Shown in pieces: positions 63,479-64,000 of a stretch of 64,000 nucleotides of DNA (within the stretch, counting starts at the first letter, position 1; every line of letters begins with the position of its first letter). The notes beneath the pieces are model-generated. The model searched no databases, was not told where the DNA came from, and saw only the letters and a program-made list of their open reading frames with translations. Position numbers and translations under genes: made by a program. The stretch comes from Azospirillaceae bacterium (lineage in GTDB: Bacteria; Pseudomonadota; Alphaproteobacteria; Azospirillales; Azospirillaceae), in assembly GCA_031291675.1 (NCBI GenBank), contig JARLIO010000031.1, positions 1-64,000 on the forward strand. The letters are read 5' to 3'.

Positions 63479-64000
63479 ATTCCAACTCCCAAAGAACGGC
63501 GTTGACCTTGTATTCAACCTTGACGTTGGCCTCCAGGCGGCTGGACGGGAAACTCATGGCGAACGCCGCCACGCCGCATTGAACAAGGGGACGTCCGGCT
63601 GCATCGACAGGAGACTCGAGAACGTAGATGAAAAGAACGCCACGCTCAGGATGGGCTGGTACGCCCTCGGCTCCCAAGCCCCGTACGCACCGGATGGACG
63701 GTCCGTTTGGCGCGTACGGCAACTCCTTGTCCTGGTTGCGACCGGTATCCCTTTTCCAGGTCTGTCGCGTGATTTCCAGAGCGGCCTTCCACGCAGGCTC
63801 ATCCAGGTCGATGGTTTCGTCGCGTGGGGACATCAGGCGGCCGATCGAATACCGGTCCGGTTCCGAGCTCTTATCGTTTCGCTCGAGTCTCTGCACCTTG
63901 ACGCCGTCGCAAAGCGTCTCTTCGCCGCCTTTGCCGCCGCCGATAAGCGCAACAGTCCAGCTTGTCAGCTCCCCTGCGGCGGACATGGATTGGATGAATT
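63462..64000 (-). CDS. Z1-domain-type protein, C-terminal part, cut by the window end
   Basis: The frame is open to the right edge of the window; the visible part begins FIQSMSAAGELTSWTVALIGGG. The end (FAMSFPSSRLEANVKVEYKVNAVLWELEYG) resembles the tail of Z1-domain ATPases, which regularly precede DUF4420 and AIPR genes. The ATPase motifs would be outside the window, so the call rests on context and the tail. Confidence 0.6.
   Translation of the reverse strand, partial: FIQSMSAAGELTSWTVALIGGGKGGEETLCDGVKVQRLERNDKSSEPDRYSIGRLMSPRDETIDLDEPAWKAALEITRQTWKRDTGRNQDKELPYAPNGPSIRCVRGLGAEGVPAHPERGVLFIYVLESPVDAAGRPLVQCGVAAFAMSFPSSRLEANVKVEYKVNAVLWELEYGGVD

Overview
This 64 kb window is GC-rich chromosomal DNA from an alphaproteobacterium, probably of the Rhodospirillales type. 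The main clue is the gene set dcd, murA, DUF2948, hisG, hisD, UPF0262 and a low-molecular-weight phosphatase, whose order is characteristic of that class. The species cannot be fixed from the sequence. There are no rRNA genes, CRISPR arrays or intact insertion sequences. One tRNA gene (Thr, GGT) is present.

Layout. 0-5 kb: a 5'-truncated DHA2 transporter, a LysR/TSUP exporter divergon and a MocR/PPOX-flavoprotein divergon. 5.1-12.9 kb: an eight-gene leftward operon with a polar amino-acid ABC transporter, a DAO-type oxidase, a carboxymuconolactone-decarboxylase-like protein, an enolase-superfamily enzyme and a KstD-like flavoprotein. Two operator-like palindromes lie upstream. 13.1-22.9 kb: a second eight-gene leftward operon with a spermidine/putrescine-type ABC transporter, a membrane desaturase/hydroxylase, a TIM-barrel protein, an agmatinase-family ureohydrolase and a class II aldolase, preceded by a LysR regulator and a 2-hydroxyacid dehydrogenase. 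23.0-29.7 kb: a Phd/VapC toxin-antitoxin pair, groES-groEL behind a promoter and degenerate CIRCE element, tRNA-Thr, dcd, murA and DUF2948.

29.8-42.5 kb is an organosulfur island (sulfone/sulfonate). It holds sfnG, an SsuE/MsuE-type FMN reductase, a branched-chain-amino-acid-type ABC transporter, two SfnB/DszC/MsuC-like flavoproteins, an amidohydrolase-like protein with degenerate metal motifs, and a sigma-54 activator fused to an SsuA-like sulfonate-binding domain. Two -24/-12 promoters point away from the activator on either side. The island, with a pentapeptide-PilZ gene, sits between DUF2948 and hisG, splitting a gene order that is usually contiguous.

44.3-53.9 kb: hisG-hisD-UPF0262-phosphatase, a secreted protein of unknown function, an MmyB-type regulator/DHA2 transporter divergon, a CPA1 antiporter, a frameshifted glycine-zipper lipoprotein and a glutamine amidotransferase. 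54.0-58.9 kb: a leftward molybdenum-hydroxylase maturation operon (CoxD-like MoxR ATPase, CoxE-like VWA protein, split XdhC/CoxF, MoeA-like/MocA fusion) without the hydroxylase subunits. 59.0-64.0 kb: a defence locus reading leftward with a Z1-type protein (cut by the window end), DUF4420 PD-(D/E)XK protein, AIPR protein, Vsr nuclease and a C5 cytosine methyltransferase.

The points most likely to be new are the sulfonate-sensing sigma-54 fusion with its paired promoters and unusual effector genes, the desaturase inside a polyamine/guanidine-type operon, and the Dcm-Vsr-AIPR-DUF4420-Z1 locus.
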